Positions 17,418 to 26,618 of a DNA stretch of 64,000 bases are shown here, piece by piece. Source of the DNA: VRUE01 sp963708115 (GTDB lineage: Bacteria > Actinomycetota > Thermoleophilia > Solirubrobacterales > 70-9); the NCBI GenBank assembly GCA_963708115.1, contig CAVPRX010000001.1:620001-684000 (forward strand), given 5' to 3'. Numbering within the stretch: the stretch's first letter is position 1; each line of letters starts with the position of its first letter. The notes under the pieces are model-generated. The model saw only the letters and a program-made list of their open reading frames with translations, was not told the DNA's origin and did not search any database. Made by a program: the position numbers and the translations under genes.

Positions 17418-18333
17418 GCTTAACGCAAACCGGCTCAACGTCCTGCGCGAAGTCGTCGGGCGCGGCTCGTTCTCCGCCGCCGCCGACGCGCTCTCCTACT
17501 CGCAGTCCGCCGTGTCGCAGGCAATCGCCACGCTGGAGGGCGAGGTGGAGCGCCTTTGATCGAGCGCGACCGCCGCGGCGTCCGCCCGACGGCCGCCGGA
17601 GCAGCGTTGGCGGCCCACGCCGAGGGCATCCTGGGCCGGATGGACGACGCCGAGGCCGAGGTCGCGGCGATCGCCGGCGGGCGGGGCGGGCGGCTGCGGA
17701 TCGCCTCCTTCCCGACCGCCGGGGCGACCCTGATGCCAGAGGCGGTTGCCAGGTTCCGCGCCGCCCATCCCGGCGTCGAGGTGAGCCTCGCCGAGGGCGA
17801 AGCCGAGCAGATCGCACCGCGACTGCGAGCCGGCGACTTCGAGATCGTGATCCTCTTCGAGTTCGTCGGGGTCGGCGAGCGGCTGGGAGCCGGCATGCGG
17901 CGCTTCGAGCTGCTCGACGATCAGCTCCATCTCGCGCTGCCGGCGGAGCATCCGCTGGCCGACCGCAAGAACCTGAGGCTCGAGGATCTGCGCGAGGAGG
18001 CCTGGGTCCAGACCTCCGCCGCAAGCCCATGCGCCCGCCACGTCGTCCGCTCCTGCCATGCGGCCGGCTTTGAGCCCCGTGTCTCCTTCGAGAGCGACGA
18101 CTACCAGACGGTCCAGGGCCTGGTCGCCGCCGGTGTGGGCGTCGCCCTGATCCCCCGGCTCGCGCTCTCGACTGTTCGCCCGGACATCCGCATCCGCTCC
18201 CTCGACCCGACGTAGCCCGGTTCGCAAGATCTTCGCCGCGACGCCGCGGGCCGCGGCCGTCACCCCCGCCGTGGCGACGATGCTCGACGTCCTGCGCGAG
18301 ATCTCCCGCAACGCCGGCGACGGCGCGGCCTGA
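17416..18333 (+). CDS. LysR-family transcriptional regulator, two frame breaks
   Basis: An N-terminal winged helix reads LNVLREVVGRGSFSAAADAL, then SYSQSAVSQAIATLEGEVE, followed after a frame break (near 17560) by IERDRRGVRPTAAGAAL. The effector domain includes GRLRIASFPTAGATLMPEAV, PGVEVSLAEGEAEQIAPRL, HLALPAEHPLADRKNL and GVGVALIPRLALS. A second break near 18213 leads to the true C-terminus PVRKIFAATPRAAAVTPAVA, ending at a TGA at 18331. The joined length of about 305 residues is typical. Its target is unknown; the divergent neighbour is the universal stress gene. Confidence 0.85.
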
Positions 18334-18360
18334 GCCGGACCCGGCCCCCTCACGGCAAAA

Positions 18361-18396
18361 GAGAACCGCCCCCGGGAGAGTGCGGGGGCGGTTCTC
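18361..18396. terminator. Bidirectional terminator between lysR and amt
   Basis: A 14-base perfect stem, GAGAACCGCCCCCG (18361-18374) with its complement at 18383-18396, and an 8-base loop. It lies between the convergent LysR gene and ammonium transporter gene. An A-rich run precedes it (gcaaaagagaacc), which gives a T-run for the minus-strand transcript. Confidence 0.8.
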
Positions 18397-18442
18397 GTGC
18401 TGGTCGCGACAGCCGGACGAGGGAGGGACGTCCGGCTCTGCC

Positions 18443-19792
18443 CTAGGTCGCGCGTCCCGCGGCAGCGGGCACTCCGTCGGGGTAGCCCAGGGAGGGCACG
18501 TCCGACGGGTACACCTCGTGACCATGGACAGCCACGTCGCCCGTCTCCATGTCCTCCTCGGTCATCCTCAGAGGCACGAAGATGCTGACGATTTTCAGCA
18601 GGATGAACGTCATGATCCCGGAGAAGACGATCACCCAGAGCGCGGTCAGCGCCTGCCAGCCGAGCAGGTGCAGCCCGCCGCCGGAGATCGTTCCGGCAAG
18701 GACCGTTTCCGCCATCGAGCTGTTGGCGAAGATCCCGACCAGGAGGCCTCCCGCAACTCCCGCGAAGCCATGGGTGTAGACCACGCCGAGCGTGTCGTCG
18801 ACGTTGCGGAACGGTCGTACCCGGCTCAGGTAGTTGAGCGCGAAGTAGACGATCGTCGAGGCAATGACGCCGATGATGATCGCCCCCCAGCCGTTGACGA
18901 AACCGGCTCCGGGGGTGATCGCGACGAGGCCGACGATCATCCCGTTGACGCTGCCGATCAGGCTCGGTTTACGCCCGGTCAGGTAGTCGAAGGCGACCCA
19001 GACCAGGAAAGCGACCGCGGTGCAGAGGTTGGTGTTGAGGATCGCGGCCGAGGCGATGCCGCTGGCTTCGTACCAGTCGCCGCCGTTGAAGCCGTTCCAA
19101 CCCATCCAGAGCAGACCCGCGCCGACGGCGACCATCGCCAGGTTGTTCGGCGCGTCGACCTCTCGGTCGCGCTGCAGCCGCGGTCCGATCACCGCCGCCG
19201 CGACGAAGCCGGAGACTCCGGCCGCGAGGTGGATGACGTAGCCGCCGGAGAAGTCGACCGCGCCGTGCTGGGCGAAGTAGCCACCGCCCCAGATCAGGAA
19301 GGCGTTGATCGTGTAACAGAACACCGTCCAGAGCGCGACGAACGGCATCCAGGCCTTGAAGTTGATCCGGCCGAGCACCGAACCGAGCATCAGGATCGGG
19401 GTGATCGCCGCGAAGACGATCTGGAAATAGGCCAGCGTCGACTCCGGGAAGGTGAATTCCAATTCGGCGTACTCGGGGATGTGCGCTTCGCCCAGCAGGC
19501 TCGCGCTGCTCAGTATCGAGCCCGGCTCGCCCCAGAAGTTCCCGAAGAAGCCGCTGTCCGCAATGAAGTGCGTCGGGGTCCCGAACGCCATTTTGAAGGC
19601 GAACAGACACCAGAGGATGAGCACGATCGCAAAGGCGACGAAGGCCATCATCATCGAGTTCACCGACCAGCGTTTCTGCATCACGCCCCCGTAGAGCACG
19701 ACCAGCCCCGGGATGCTCATCAGGCCGACCAACGTCGCGGCCGTCATCTGCCACGCGTTGTTACCCGTATCTAACGTCGCCAACAAGTCCAT
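18443..19792 (-). CDS. amt: Ammonium transporter (Amt/MEP family)
   Basis: Polytopic ammonium channel with 11 expected transmembrane helices. It starts with QMTAATLVGLMSIPGLVVLY and GGVMQKRWSVNSMMMAFVAF. Family markers are the pore His in the VDFSGGYVIHLAAGVSGF segment, LLWMGWNGFNGG, and the second pore His in LGVVYTHGFAGVAGGLLVGI. 449 residues from the ATG at 19790-19792. A longer reading frame exists, but this ATG has an AAGAAAGGAAC Shine-Dalgarno. In many bacteria amt is paired with glnK; here no PII gene is adjacent, the nearest being about 8 kb away. Confidence 0.95.
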   Translation of the reverse strand: MDLLATLDTGNNAWQMTAATLVGLMSIPGLVVLYGGVMQKRWSVNSMMMAFVAFAIVLILWCLFAFKMAFGTPTHFIADSGFFGNFWGEPGSILSSASLLGEAHIPEYAELEFTFPESTLAYFQIVFAAITPILMLGSVLGRINFKAWMPFVALWTVFCYTINAFLIWGGGYFAQHGAVDFSGGYVIHLAAGVSGFVAAAVIGPRLQRDREVDAPNNLAMVAVGAGLLWMGWNGFNGGDWYEASGIASAAILNTNLCTAVAFLVWVAFDYLTGRKPSLIGSVNGMIVGLVAITPGAGFVNGWGAIIIGVIASTIVYFALNYLSRVRPFRNVDDTLGVVYTHGFAGVAGGLLVGIFANSSMAETVLAGTISGGGLHLLGWQALTALWVIVFSGIMTFILLKIVSIFVPLRMTEEDMETGDVAVHGHEVYPSDVPSLGYPDGVPAAAGRAT

Positions 19793-19999
19793 TGATCCGG
19801 TGTTCCTTTCTTGTGATGGGAGCCGCCAAATCCATCGGGCGTCATCCGGAGCACTCTCCAATTGACATTCACAAAGCCCAGCGGCGGTTGCCTGCCACCC
19901 TGCCGCGATCGGAAGGCGACCACTACGTACACGCGTCTAAAGATCGGCTGAAATGCTTCTCCCAAATGGAGAATCGGGCCAGGGACGAGAGGCGCTAAG

Positions 20000-20377
20000 G
20001 TGCCGCAAATGCCGTTGGAAGGCCACTATCAGCGCGTCAACACGCCACTGCGCAAGCTCACCCCGCGTGAGCGCAATGTCGTCCTCGCGGGCACCCTGGT
20101 CACGATCGGAGTGATCCTGGCGTTGATCCTGGCCACTGCCAGCGACAGCCGGCCCGCACCGGCGGAGGGCTGCGTCTCGGCGGTGGTCGCCGGTCGCGTC
20201 GGCGGCGAACCGGTCAACGGCTGCGGTGAGGACGCGAAGGAAATCTGCGCCCGCAGCGCCAACTACGACAACCCCCGCGCGCGCACGATCAACGCGAAAT
20301 GCGATGAAGCCGGCGTGGTCGTGACGCAAGCGGAAATCGCCGCCGCAGCCAAGGCCAAGGCCGAAGGGCTCGGCTAG
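20000..20377 (+). CDS. Small membrane-anchored protein with extracytoplasmic Cys-rich domain, unknown function
   Basis: GTG start (an ATG three codons in is also possible). A basic N-terminal segment LRKLTPRERNVVLAGT leads to a single transmembrane helix (VLAGTLVTIGVILALILATA). The outside domain has four cysteines (EGCVSAVVAG, NGCGEDAKEICARSA and AKCDEAG) that could form two disulfides. The C-terminal tail is Ala/Lys-rich. 125 residues. Divergent from amt with about 205 bases between, convergent with the sirtuin gene with 3 bases between. I do not recognise the family. Confidence 0.65.
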   Translation: MPQMPLEGHYQRVNTPLRKLTPRERNVVLAGTLVTIGVILALILATASDSRPAPAEGCVSAVVAGRVGGEPVNGCGEDAKEICARSANYDNPRARTINAKCDEAGVVVTQAEIAAAAKAKAEGLG

Positions 20378-20380
20378 TTC

Positions 20381-21151
20381 CTAGCCCAGTGCGGCGAGAA
20401 GGGCGCCCAGCTCCTCGTCGACCTCGCCTTCCAACTTGAGAACCGCATCGCCGTCGTAGGGCGTCGGGCCCTTCGTGACAACGGCCAGCCGTCCCCCAGC
20501 GGCCATCGTCACCTCGGGCAGCCCGGCCACCGGGTGGACGACGAGCGAGCTGCCGATGCAGAGCATCAGCTCGGCTTCCGCGGCGAGCGCGTGGGCCCTC
20601 AGCATCGCTGCTTCGGGCAGCATCTCGCCGAAGAGGACCACGTCCGGTTTGACCGCCCCGTCGCAAGAAGAGCAGCGGGCGATGCCGTCGCCATCGAAGA
20701 GCCCGTCGACCGCTTCGATCCCGTACGAGCTCCCGCACTCGCGGCAAGTCGAGGTTTCGATCGAGCCGTGCACCTCGACCACGTTCTCGGAGCCCGCGGC
20801 GCGGTGGAGGCGGTCGATGTTCTGCGTGATCACGCCGGCCAGCAGGCCACGGCGTTCGAGCTCGGCCAGCGCCTCGTGGGCGGCGTTGGGCCGTTTATCG
20901 CCGAGCGAGTGGAAGCGCGGCCGGTAGTAGGACCAAAAACGCGCCGGATCGCCCTCGAAGACGTCGATGTGGGCGACCTCCATCGGGTCGACGTTCGCCC
21001 AGAGGCCGGTCTCGGGCGTGCGGAAGTCGGGAATCCCGGACGGCACCGAGACCCCGGCGCCGGTCAGCGCAACGGTGGACTCCGACTCGCGGATCAGCTC
21101 CGCGAGTCGGGCCGCCGTGCTCTCGGTCGCTGTGCCTACTTGCCGCTCCAC
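20381..21151 (-). CDS. Sirtuin-type NAD-dependent protein deacylase
   Basis: Rossmann-type NAD site: ALTGAGVSVPSGIPDFRTPE (GAG(I/V)S and the PDFR motif). TQNIDRLHRAAG supplies the catalytic-base region, with the conserved His in VVEVHGSIETS. The zinc site has two CxxC pairs, CRECG and CSSCD. KPDVVLFGEMLPE follows, then the GSSLVVHPVA nicotinamide/NAD pocket. 256 residues, typical of class III/U-like bacterial CobB forms. Start overlaps the end of the FadB-like gene by 16 bases, so it is probably coupled to fatty-acid oxidation; acyl-CoA metabolism and deacylation often go together (inference). Confidence 0.93.
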   Translation of the reverse strand: MERQVGTATESTAARLAELIRESESTVALTGAGVSVPSGIPDFRTPETGLWANVDPMEVAHIDVFEGDPARFWSYYRPRFHSLGDKRPNAAHEALAELERRGLLAGVITQNIDRLHRAAGSENVVEVHGSIETSTCRECGSSYGIEAVDGLFDGDGIARCSSCDGAVKPDVVLFGEMLPEAAMLRAHALAAEAELMLCIGSSLVVHPVAGLPEVTMAAGGRLAVVTKGPTPYDGDAVLKLEGEVDEELGALLAALG

Positions 21152-23136
21152 TTTGGCGTGCGCTTGCCGAGAAAGGCGCTGATGCCCTCTTTGGCGTCCT
21201 CGCTTGCGAAGGCGGTGGCGAAGGCCCCCTTCTCGGCCTCGATGCCCTCGTCGAGGTCGCCCTTATGTGAGGCGGTCTTGATCTGCTCGCGGGCAATCGG
21301 CGCCTGCGAGGCGAGCTTACGGCCCCACATCAGCGCCGCCTCGAACAGCTCGTGGTCGGGGACGACCCGGTTGACGAGGCCCGAGTCGAGCGCCTCGCCG
21401 GCGAGAACCGCGTCGCCGACCAGGTTCATCTCCAACGCCTTGTTGGGGCCGACCAAGCGCGGCAGTCGCTGCGTGCCGCCAAAGCCGGGGACGATCCCGA
21501 GTTTGATCTCCGGCTGGCCGAAGACCGCCGCCTCGGCGGCGATCCGCACGTCGCAGGCCATCGCCAGCTCGCAGCCACCGCCGAAGGCGATCGAGTTGAC
21601 CGCGGCGATCGTGGCGACGCTGTCGGTTCCGAGCTCGCGCAGCAGCGCGTGTGCGGTGTGCAGCAGATCGGCGCCCGAGCCCTCGTCCATCTGGGTGAAG
21701 GCCTTGATGTCGGCGCCAGCCGAGAAGACGACCGGGACCGAGGAGGCGACGACCATCGCGCCGATCCCATCAGAGGCCTTGACCTTCTCCCAGACCGTTC
21801 CCAGGTCGCGGATCACGTCGGGCGAGATCGCGTTCATCGGCAGGTTGGCGAGCCAGGCGATCGCGACGTCGCCGCGGGTCTCCAGCTTGACCGTCTCCGC
21901 CTGCTCGCCCTCGTCTGGCTGCGGGTATGGGTAGAAGCCCTGGCCGGATTTGAGGCCGAGGCGCCCTTGGGCGACGAGGCGCTTCAGGGTGACCGGCGGC
22001 GTGAAGCGCTCGCCGTACTTCTCCTCGAGCTGCTCGATCCGCTCGAGGATCGTGTCGAGTCCCTCCAGATCGGCTTTCCAGAAGGGCGGGAAGAGGCCTT
22101 TGCGGGGGTCGAGGCCGGCGCCGGCCATCATCCCCAGGTCGATGTCGCGGACCGAGCAGACGCCCTCCTCGACCAGCTGGCAGGCCTCGATCAGGGCCCG
22201 GCCGGTGAACAGCGCGACCAGCTCCTCGGCGTCGGGATCGGCATCGCCGGGGATGTTCTGCTCTCCCTCTTTGAAGAAGCCCTCGCCGCCGCTCTTGGCG
22301 CCGAGCTTGCCGTCGGCGACGAGGCCCTGCAGGCCCTTGTGGACGTAGAAGCTCTCGCCGTAGGAGTGATTGAGGTGCTCGGCGACGTGCAGCACAGTGT
22401 CGAGCCCAAGCAGGTCGGTGAGGAAGAACGGGCCCATCGGCGCGCCTTTGGCCGCCGCGATCGCCTCGTCGATCGCCTTCAGCGAGAGCCCCTGCTCCTC
22501 CTGGGCACGCCAGATCTCGCCGATCGTCGCCATCAGGATGCGGTTGACGACGAAGCCGGGGACCTCGCCGCAGACGATCGGCTGCTTCTTGATCGCCTGG
22601 GCGAAGTTGTAGGCGGCGGTGGCGGTCTCCTGCGAGGTGTCCTCGCTGGCGATCACCTCGACCAGCGGCATCACCGAGGCCGGGTAGAAGAAGTGGAAGC
22701 CGACGACCTTGTCGGGCCGCAGAGTCGCTTCGCCGATCTCGGTGATCGAGAGCGAGGAGGTGTTGGAGGAGAGGATCGCGTGGCCCGGGGTCGCGGCGTC
22801 GAGCTCGCGGAAGACGGCCTGCTTGATCTCCATCTTCTCGGGGACCGCCTCGACGACGAAGTCGACGTCGCCGAAGTCCCCATAGCTGGTCGTACCAGAG
22901 ATCAGGCCCATCACCTCGGCGAGGCGGGCGTCGGCCTGCTCCTGGGTCAGCTTCTCCTTCTTGACCAGGCGGGCGAGCTGTCCCTCGGTGACAGCGCGGG
23001 CTTTCTCCACCGCGGCATCGACGAACTTCTGGTCGATGTCCTTGACGACGACGGGGATGTCGGAAGCGGCGATCGCCTGGGCGATCTCGCCCCCCATGGT
23101 GCCGCCGCCGACGACGGCGGCCTTCGAGACGAACAT
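21136..23136 (-). CDS. 3-hydroxyacyl-CoA dehydrogenase / enoyl-CoA hydratase fusion (reversed domain order)
   Basis: Fatty-acid beta-oxidation protein of 666 residues. The N-terminal NAD-binding domain reads KAAVVGGGTMGGEIAQAIAA, with SNTSSLSITEIG and GFHFFYPA. 3HCDH C-terminal domains follow (EVPGFVVNRILMA and a second ALIEACQLVEEGVCSVRDID copy with GLKSGQGFYPY). The C-terminal crotonase domain has VVFSAGADIKAF and AVNSIAFGGGCELAMACDVR as oxyanion-hole segments and FGQPEIKLGIVPGFGG with the catalytic Glu. In FadB the hydratase comes first; here the dehydrogenase does. Shine-Dalgarno GGAGGAT before the ATG. Coupled to the sirtuin gene. Confidence 0.93.
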   Translation of the reverse strand: MFVSKAAVVGGGTMGGEIAQAIAASDIPVVVKDIDQKFVDAAVEKARAVTEGQLARLVKKEKLTQEQADARLAEVMGLISGTTSYGDFGDVDFVVEAVPEKMEIKQAVFRELDAATPGHAILSSNTSSLSITEIGEATLRPDKVVGFHFFYPASVMPLVEVIASEDTSQETATAAYNFAQAIKKQPIVCGEVPGFVVNRILMATIGEIWRAQEEQGLSLKAIDEAIAAAKGAPMGPFFLTDLLGLDTVLHVAEHLNHSYGESFYVHKGLQGLVADGKLGAKSGGEGFFKEGEQNIPGDADPDAEELVALFTGRALIEACQLVEEGVCSVRDIDLGMMAGAGLDPRKGLFPPFWKADLEGLDTILERIEQLEEKYGERFTPPVTLKRLVAQGRLGLKSGQGFYPYPQPDEGEQAETVKLETRGDVAIAWLANLPMNAISPDVIRDLGTVWEKVKASDGIGAMVVASSVPVVFSAGADIKAFTQMDEGSGADLLHTAHALLRELGTDSVATIAAVNSIAFGGGCELAMACDVRIAAEAAVFGQPEIKLGIVPGFGGTQRLPRLVGPNKALEMNLVGDAVLAGEALDSGLVNRVVPDHELFEAALMWGRKLASQAPIAREQIKTASHKGDLDEGIEAEKGAFATAFASEDAKEGISAFLGKRTPKWSGK

Positions 23137-23207
23137 TCGGGTTGATCCTCCGGATTTTGGCTTGGGATGCGGGACGCGGAGGCTATTCGATCGGCCTCAT
23201 CAAGCGC

Positions 23208-23274
23208 CCACCTGGGGCGTGTCTGAGCTTTCGGGGTCTATAGGACCCAGTAACTCAGACACGTCCCCTGGTGG
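23208..23274. repeat. Imperfect long inverted repeat in the fadB-corA divergent region
   Basis: Arms ccacctggggcgtgtctgag (23208-23227) and its near-complement ctcagacacgtcccctggtgg, plus an inner gggtcta/taggaccc stem, give an extended hairpin of about 30 pairs. It ends 18 bases before the corA ATG and lies between two outward-facing genes, so it is not a simple convergent terminator. Confidence 0.6.
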
Positions 23275-23292
23275 CTCTAGCCTCGTTCGTCG

Positions 23293-24300
23293 ATGAGTGA
23301 GATCGTCGAGGGCCTTGGTGGGAGCGAGCGCGAGCGGATCGCCTCGCTGCGCGCGCAGGGGCGCTTCTTCTGGATCGACATCTGCGTCGGCGATCTGTCC
23401 GGCGAGGAGCTGGGCGAGGTACTGGACGTCGGGCCGCATGCGCTGCGGCCGCTGCTCGACTTCCAGCGCGGCGAGCGGCCCTCGCGCCGCTTCCACGCCA
23501 ACCGCGAGCAGGTCGTCTTCCCCTTCAACTGCTACATCGAGGGCGATGTCGAGAGCGAGGAAGCGCCCGGCCTGCGCGCGATCGACGTCAACGTGCTCGT
23601 CCACGGCGACTACCTGCTCACCCTCCACCACGAGCGCATCTCGCTGCCATCTCTGCTGTCTGGATACAGCGCCGAGGGACGCAGCGAGCAGTACGTCGTC
23701 TACGCCGTCCTCGACGCGATGGTGGCGACCGCCTTCGACGCGCTCAGCGACACCGAGCTCGCCCTCGAGGGGATCCAGGCGCTGGCCGGCACCGGCGGCA
23801 GCGCTCGGGTGCGGATGGGAACGCTGCGGGCAATCAACCTGCGGCTGACGACGATGCGCCGGCAGCTCGGCCCGCAGCGGGGGATCTTCGAGCGGATCGG
23901 CGAGGAGATCGGCCAGGTAGACGGGCTGACCACCGACAACGAGCGCTACTTCGAACGCATCTACGGACAGCTCAACCGGCTCGTCGACGGCATCGACGCG
24001 GCCGCCGACTCGATGGCCAAGCTGATCGACCTGCGGATGAACGAGACGATGTACTGGCTGACCGTGGTGGCGACGATCTTCCTGCCGCTCACCTTCCTCA
24101 CCGGCTTCTTCGGCATGAATTTTGGCTGGCTCGTCGGCCGCATAGACACCGAGGCCGCCTTCCTCATACTCGGCATCGGCGGCTCGGCCGTGGCCACGGC
24201 GCTGACCTGGCTCGCGGTGAGACGTCGCGGCACCCCGGTGCAGCCCGACCAGGACGCGGTCGAGCGGGTCATCGCCACCTTGCGCCGCCCGCTGAGCTGA
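23293..24300 (+). CDS. corA: CorA-family magnesium/divalent cation transporter
   Basis: Long cytoplasmic N-terminal domain, coiled helices with LVDGIDAAADSMAKLIDLRM, then two C-terminal transmembrane helices. The selectivity motif GMN is present in FLTGFFGMNFGWL between the helices, as required for the pore of the pentamer. The second helix is FLILGIGGSAVATALTWLAV, followed by a basic tail. 335 residues. ATG at 23293; the upstream region carries a long inverted repeat. The gene stands alone, divergent from the beta-oxidation gene. Transport of Mg2+ (or Co2+/Ni2+) is by family; metal preference is unknown. Confidence 0.92.
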   Translation: MSEIVEGLGGSERERIASLRAQGRFFWIDICVGDLSGEELGEVLDVGPHALRPLLDFQRGERPSRRFHANREQVVFPFNCYIEGDVESEEAPGLRAIDVNVLVHGDYLLTLHHERISLPSLLSGYSAEGRSEQYVVYAVLDAMVATAFDALSDTELALEGIQALAGTGGSARVRMGTLRAINLRLTTMRRQLGPQRGIFERIGEEIGQVDGLTTDNERYFERIYGQLNRLVDGIDAAADSMAKLIDLRMNETMYWLTVVATIFLPLTFLTGFFGMNFGWLVGRIDTEAAFLILGIGGSAVATALTWLAVRRRGTPVQPDQDAVERVIATLRRPLS

Positions 24301-24341
24301 GTCACCGGGGTCAACCGATGGACAAGGCCGCGTGGCGATCG

Positions 24342-24357
24342 TTGTACCGCGGTACAA
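24342..24357. promoter_or_regulatory. 16-base perfect palindrome upstream of glnN
   Basis: TTGTACCGCGGTACAA is a perfect dyad 115 bases before the type III glutamine synthetase ATG, in a 170-base non-coding gap after corA. It looks like a repressor or activator operator. Which regulator would bind is unknown; nitrogen control is a guess from the gene that follows. Confidence 0.4.
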
Positions 24358-24471
24358 AGGCATTTTGGGCGCCTTCCCATTACGCTCCTTTGGCTCTTCA
24401 TAGGGGAGTTAGACCGGTAACCGAACGTGCCCGCGAGACGGGCGCGCCGCAAGCGAGGGACTGACACAGCG

Positions 24472-26618
24472 ATGACTCGTATCCGCCAGCAGAACGTGAC
24501 CGCAGCGCAGTGGAGCTCCAACGGAGAGGCACTCGGCGCGCTCGACCTGACCCTGCCCGAGAACAACCCGTTCGGAGCCAACGTCTTCTCCGTCACGGTG
24601 CAGCGCGAACGGCTGCCCGGCGACGTCTTCGAGAAGCTGCAGGCAACCCTCGAGGGCGGCGAGGCCCTCGACCCGGCGCTCGCCGACGCGGTCGCCGAGG
24701 CGATGAAGGAGTGGGCGCTGGAGAACGGCGCGACCCACTTCACCCACATGTTCCAGCCGCTGACCGGCTCGACCGCGGAGAAGCACGACTCCTTCTTCGA
24801 GCCCGCCGGCGAGGGCACCGCGCTGGCCGGCTTCTCCGGCAAGGAGCTGGTCCAGGGCGAGCCCGACGCCTCCTCCTTCCCGACCGGCGGCGTCCGCGCC
24901 ACCTTCGAGGCGCGCGGCTACACCGCCTGGGACCCGACCTCCCCCGCCTTCATCCTCGAGAACCCGAACGGGGCGCTGCTCTGCATCCCGACCGCCTTCG
25001 CGTCGTGGACCGGCGAGGCGCTCGACGGCAAGATCCCGCTGCTGCGCTCGATGGACGCGCTCTCCCGTTCCGCGATCAAGGCGCTGAAGCTGCTCGGCGA
25101 CGAGGACAGCCAGCGCGTCTTCACCACCGTCGGGCCCGAGCAGGAGTACTTCCTGATCGACGAGCAGTACTACTTCGAGCGCCCCGACCTGATCGCCACC
25201 GGTCGCACCCTGTTCGGCGCCAAGCCGCCCAAAGGGCACGAGCTCGACGACCACTACTTCGGCTCGATCCCCGAGCGGGTGCTCGCCTTCATGCTCGAGT
25301 CGGAGATGGAGATGCGCAAGCTCGGCATCCCGGTCAAGACCCGCCACAACGAGGTCGCGCCGGCTCAGTACGAGATCGCGCCGATCTTCGAGAACTCCAA
25401 CGTCGGCTCCGACCATCAGCAGCTGCTGATGCAGATCCTGGAGAGCGTCGCCCGTCGCTACGGCTTCGTCTGCCTGCTGCACGAGAAGCCCTTTGCCGGC
25501 GTCAACGGCTCCGGCAAGCACAACAACTGGTCGATGGGGACCGACACCGGCACGAACCTGCTCGACCCCGGCGACACGCCGGCCGACAACATCCACTTCC
25601 TCTTCTTCTGCGCCGCGGTGATCCAGGCGGTCAACAAGCACCAGGGGCTGCTGCGCGCCTCGGTTGCCAACATCGGCCAGGACCACCGACTCGGCGCCAA
25701 CGAGGCGCCGCCGGCGATCATCTCGATCTTCCTCGGCGGCGAGCTGGAAAAAGTCTTCGAGGCGATCGCCACCGGCGAAGGCGACCCCAACACGCCGGCC
25801 TCCTTCCTCGAGCTGGGCGCGACGGTGCTGCCGAAGCTGCCGATGGACGGCGGCGACCGCAACCGCACCTCGCCGTTCGCCTTCACCGGCAACAAATTCG
25901 AGTTCCGGGCGCTGGGGTCGAGCATGTCGCTCGCCTTCCCCAACACGGTGCTCAACACGATCGCCGCCGAGGCGATCGACGAGCTCGCCGGCAAGCTGGA
26001 GGAGAAGCTCTCCGGCGGCACGGCGATGCCGGAGGCCGTGATCGAGATCGTCAAGGAGTCCTACAGCGCCAACAAAGAGGTCTGCTTCGGCGGCGACAAC
26101 TACGCCGAGGAGTGGCACGCGGAGGCCGAGCAGCGCGGACTGAAGAACCTGCGCACGACGCCCGACGCGCTGCCCGAGGTGATCGACGACCAGACCGTCG
26201 CCGCCTTCGAAAACTACGACGTGCTCTCCAAGCGCGAGCTCGAGTCGCGCTACGAGGTCTGGATCGAGCAGTACTGGATCCGCGCCAACATCGAGGCGGA
26301 GACCACGCACTCGATCGCCAAGACGATGATCCTGCCGGCGGCGCTGCGCTACATGGCGCTGATCAACGAGTCGGGCGTCGCCGACGGCGTCGCGGGTGAG
26401 GTCAAGGGGACCCTCGAAGCGCTGGGCAGGTCGCTGGCCAAGCTGGAGGAGGCAAATGCCGACCCGGCCTGGAGGGCCTCGAGATGGCGATCCACGCCCG
26501 CGACAAGCAGATCGCCGCGATGGACGAGGTGCGCGAGGCGGCCGACAAGCTGGAGAAGGTCGTCGCCGACGACCTCTGGCCGCTGCCGAAGTACGAGGAG
26601 ATGCTCTTCATCAAGTAG
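24472..26618 (+). CDS. glnN: Type III glutamine synthetase (GlnN), one C-terminal frame break
   Basis: Makes glutamine from glutamate, ammonia and ATP. The length of about 715 residues and motifs separate it from GlnA: HMFQPLTGSTAEKHDSFFEP near the N-terminus, FTTVGPEQEYFLIDEQYYF, TRHNEVAPAQYEIAPIFENS, FAGVNGSGKHNNWSMGTDTG and GGDRNRTSPFAFTGNKFEFR. I use the ATG at 24472, preceded by GCGAGGGA. A frame break near 26473 leads to the true end: LEMAIHARDKQIAAMDEVRE and DLWPLPKYEEMLFIK, stop at 26616-26618. Type III enzymes lack the adenylylation control of GlnA. It stands alone with an upstream palindrome. Confidence 0.93.

Noticed and set aside
18380..19774. Long plus-strand frame (about 465 codons) opposite amt
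   Set aside because: Rich in Asp, Arg and His with no motif; amt on the other strand is intact and well conserved.
19792..19998. 68-codon plus-strand frame in the amt divergent region
   Set aside because: It starts inside the amt ribosome site and start codon and has no motif; more likely the amt promoter area.
21352..23145. Long plus-strand open frame (about 600 codons) opposite the fadB-like gene
   Set aside because: It is the GC-rich antisense of a clearly conserved fusion enzyme; the amino-acid composition (Asp, Arg, Leu, Gly repeats) is typical of a shadow frame, and there are no domain motifs.
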